6,823 bases of DNA from Fidelibacterota bacterium (GTDB taxonomy: Bacteria; Fidelibacterota; Marinisomatia; Marinisomatales; UBA8229). Shown piece after piece: positions 5,799-6,823 of this stretch; position 1 is the first letter of the stretch, and the number at the start of each line of letters is the position of its first letter. The stretch lies in assembly GCA_003535775.1 (NCBI GenBank), contig DPYO01000250.1:1-6823 (forward strand), written 5' to 3'. Below the pieces are notes generated by a model. It saw only the letters and a program-made list of their open reading frames with translations, made no database searches and had not been told where the DNA came from. The position numbers were made by a program, and so were the translations under genes.

Positions 5799-6422
5799 GA
5801 GCCAAGCACAGGAAATATCTTCGAGGACCCTCAATTCTTAAATCCCAATGAGTATCAGTTCTCCTATGATCCTGCATCTCCCTGCATCGATATTGGTGAT
5901 CCTGAATATGAAGACCCTGATGGAACCAGGATCGATATTGGAGCAAATTATTTCAATCAGTCTGAAGAAATAATATCACTGGGAATTGATTGTTTTTCTG
6001 GATGGAATATGATTGGGCTACCGGTTCAAGTGGATAATAGCGGGTATCTAATACTTTTTGATAACGCAGTTGAAAACACATTATTTTCTTTTGGAGAAAA
6101 CGGCAGTTATATACAGGAAGAAATGCTTACACCAGGGAATGGATATTGGCTCAGGATGACGGATGAATATGTTCAGGAATTTTCAGGCGAGCAAATTTTT
6201 GAAGTGATTGTTAATCTTGTTGAAGGTTGGAACTTGATTTCAGGTATTTCATATCCAATTAATGTGGATGCAGTAATTGATCCGAATGGACTTCTCATTC
6301 CCAATACAATCTATGAATATTTTGGGGGAGGTTATGTCACTGTGTCTTCAATTGGACCTGGTAAAGGGTACTGGGCGAGATCTTTAGGAAATGGAACTAT
6401 TTCTATTATTTTTGAAAGATAA
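5772..6422 (+). pseudogene. Remainder of the beta-helix protein after the in-frame TGA, ending in a WN-module
   Basis: 216 sense codons in the same frame as the preceding part, with no further stop until TAA at 6420-6422. It begins GNIWAEC and continues with IFEDPQFLNP, SPCIDIGDP and DGTRIDIGA. This is the DPxF ... SPCIDxGDP ... DxGA sequence that usually closes short beta-helix domains in secreted FCB proteins. A WN-module follows. An internal ATG at 6009 exists, but it falls inside the first conserved WN motif (GWNMIGLP) and has no Shine-Dalgarno, so it is not a natural gene start. One substitution explains the break. It may be a nonsense mutation, a base-calling error, or recoding. The intact downstream frame argues against an old pseudogene. 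Confidence 0.65.
5982..6419 (+). repeat. Two-lobed WN-module, copy 3 (C-terminus of the beta-helix gene)
   Basis: Lobe A reads GWNMIGLPVQV, then ENTLFSFGENG and GNGYWLRM. Lobe B reads GWNLISGISYPI, then DPNGLLIPNTIYEY and GPGKGYWAR. The module closes the protein, with only a few residues after its last strand, as in the deiminase. Copies 2 and 3 look closer to each other in lobe B (GISY, PGKGYW) than either does to copy 1. Confidence 0.85.
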
Positions 6423-6469
6423 TTTAATATGAACCTTTATTTCTGTGTTTAGTCTTTATATCAAGGAAT

Positions 6470-6494
6470 AAACCAATGCGTTAAATATTGGTTT
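6470..6494. other. AT-rich inverted repeat after gene 3
   Basis: AAACCAAT at 6470-6477 and ATTGGTTT at 6487-6494 form a perfect eight-base inverted repeat with a nine-base spacer, between the stop of gene 3 and the strong terminator. No T-run follows. It could add to 3'-end RNA structure or be a protein-binding site. The rest of 6423-6599 holds no gene that I can see. Confidence 0.35.
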
Positions 6495-6529
6495 GACAAT
6501 TATGAAGAGGAAAAACATTCCCATCACAG

Positions 6530-6561
6530 GGGCAGAAGATTTTTTTTCTGCCCTTTCTTTT
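6530..6561 (+). terminator. Rho-independent terminator after gene 3
   Basis: GGGCAGAA at 6530-6537 pairs with TTCTGCCC at 6546-6553, giving eight pairs around an eight-base loop, followed directly by TTTCTTTT. This is the most convincing intrinsic terminator in the window. It separates the beta-helix gene from the nuclease gene, so the latter probably has its own promoter in the short gap that follows. Confidence 0.85.
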
Positions 6562-6599
6562 ATAGAATAAATTCATTTCTCAAATTACTTGGTAATTTT

Positions 6600-6823
6600 A
6601 TGGATAATCAATTAGTAATGATCAAGCATGTGTCGATTGTATTAGTATTAGTGACCGTAACATCTTTTGTATATCCGGATGAATTTGATATTCCAGACGG
6701 TTATTATGAGCCATCAGAAGGATTATACGGTATTGAATTAAAAACTGCTCTCTATGAAATTATTAATGATCATGACAGCCAGAGTAATAGTTCACTTTGG
6801 ACTCATTTTCAATCTACAGATAT
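6600..6823 (+). CDS. Secreted endonuclease I family nuclease, N-terminal part (runs off the window)
   Basis: 74 codons are visible, with no stop before the window ends. A signal-peptide-like hydrophobic stretch (VSIVLVLVTVTSFVYP) follows a short basic start. After it, IPDGYYEPSEGLYGIELKTA, then LYEIINDH and LWTHFQSTD, match the N-terminus of the EndA/NucM endonuclease I family (typically YYxxAEGxxGxxLKxALxxII ... LWxxxxxTD). These are secreted or periplasmic nucleases of the His-Me finger type that degrade DNA, and in some cases RNA. The catalytic histidine region lies beyond the window. The start is uncertain: the ATG at 6600 gives the longest frame, while the ATG at 6618 gives a more typical signal peptide (MIKH plus hydrophobic core). 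Neither has a clear Shine-Dalgarno. The family call rests on the N-terminal motif alone. Confidence 0.75.
   Translation, partial: MDNQLVMIKHVSIVLVLVTVTSFVYPDEFDIPDGYYEPSEGLYGIELKTALYEIINDHDSQSNSSLWTHFQSTD

Noticed and set aside
6009..6422. Independent small gene starting at the ATG at 6009
   Set aside because: The ATG is the Met in the conserved GWNMIGLP motif, lacks a Shine-Dalgarno and a signal peptide, and is in frame with the beta-helix gene across the TGA. It is the tail of that gene.
6502..6570. Possible 22-residue small protein
   Set aside because: It runs straight through the terminator stem and T-tract, which explains its sequence better than coding does.
1..6823. Mobile elements, CRISPR arrays, tRNA or rRNA genes
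   Set aside because: No transposase-like frame, no regularly spaced direct repeats and no tRNA- or rRNA-like sequence was seen. The repeats present are protein-level module copies, diverged at the DNA level.

Overview
The window reads as part of a secretome locus of a free-living bacterium in the FCB superphylum (Bacteroidota and relatives). The clearest marker is the C-terminus of the first protein. It carries a type A type IX secretion system (T9SS) sorting domain beginning NYPNPFNPVTTINYELP and ending in a short basic tail. This flavour, together with a moderate AT-rich composition and weak Shine-Dalgarno sequences, suits lineages such as Marinimicrobia/Fidelibacterota, Ignavibacteria or Cloacimonadota. 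The phylum is inferred, not proven.

All four genes lie on the + strand. (1) Bases 1-3123 are the 3' part of a very large modular surface protein, open from base 1. Its first residues look like the Ig-like domain that follows the catalytic domain of C25 (gingipain-type) cysteine proteases. Then come two Ig/CARDB-like domains, a jelly-roll (MAM/cleaved-adhesin-like) domain, a BACON-like domain split by a DSFGDGWNG-type domain, a two-lobed WN-module, and the T9SS sorting domain. (2) Bases 3200-5107 encode a complete secreted peptidylarginine deiminase resembling Porphyromonas PPAD, with every active-site and C-terminal-arginine-binding residue I can recall in register. It ends in an Ig-like domain and the same WN-module. 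(3) Bases 5238-6422 are one reading frame for a secreted beta-helix protein that also ends in the WN-module, but a single in-frame TGA interrupts it at 5769-5771. (4) From about 6600 to the window end is the N-terminus of a secreted endonuclease I-like nuclease.

A strong hairpin separates genes 1 and 2, and a convincing rho-independent terminator follows gene 3. A short hairpin also sits just downstream of the internal TGA.

Two observations stand out. First, a probable gingipain-family protein is immediately followed by a PPAD-like enzyme. This mirrors the P. gingivalis pairing in which an Arg-specific protease exposes C-terminal arginines that PPAD then citrullinates, but here in what looks like an environmental FCB bacterium. 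Second, three consecutive, otherwise unrelated secreted proteins end in, or nearly end in, the same internally duplicated module of about 145 residues. That suggests a shared surface-attachment, sorting or assembly function. The protease assignment rests only on a C-terminal fragment, because its catalytic domain lies upstream of the window.
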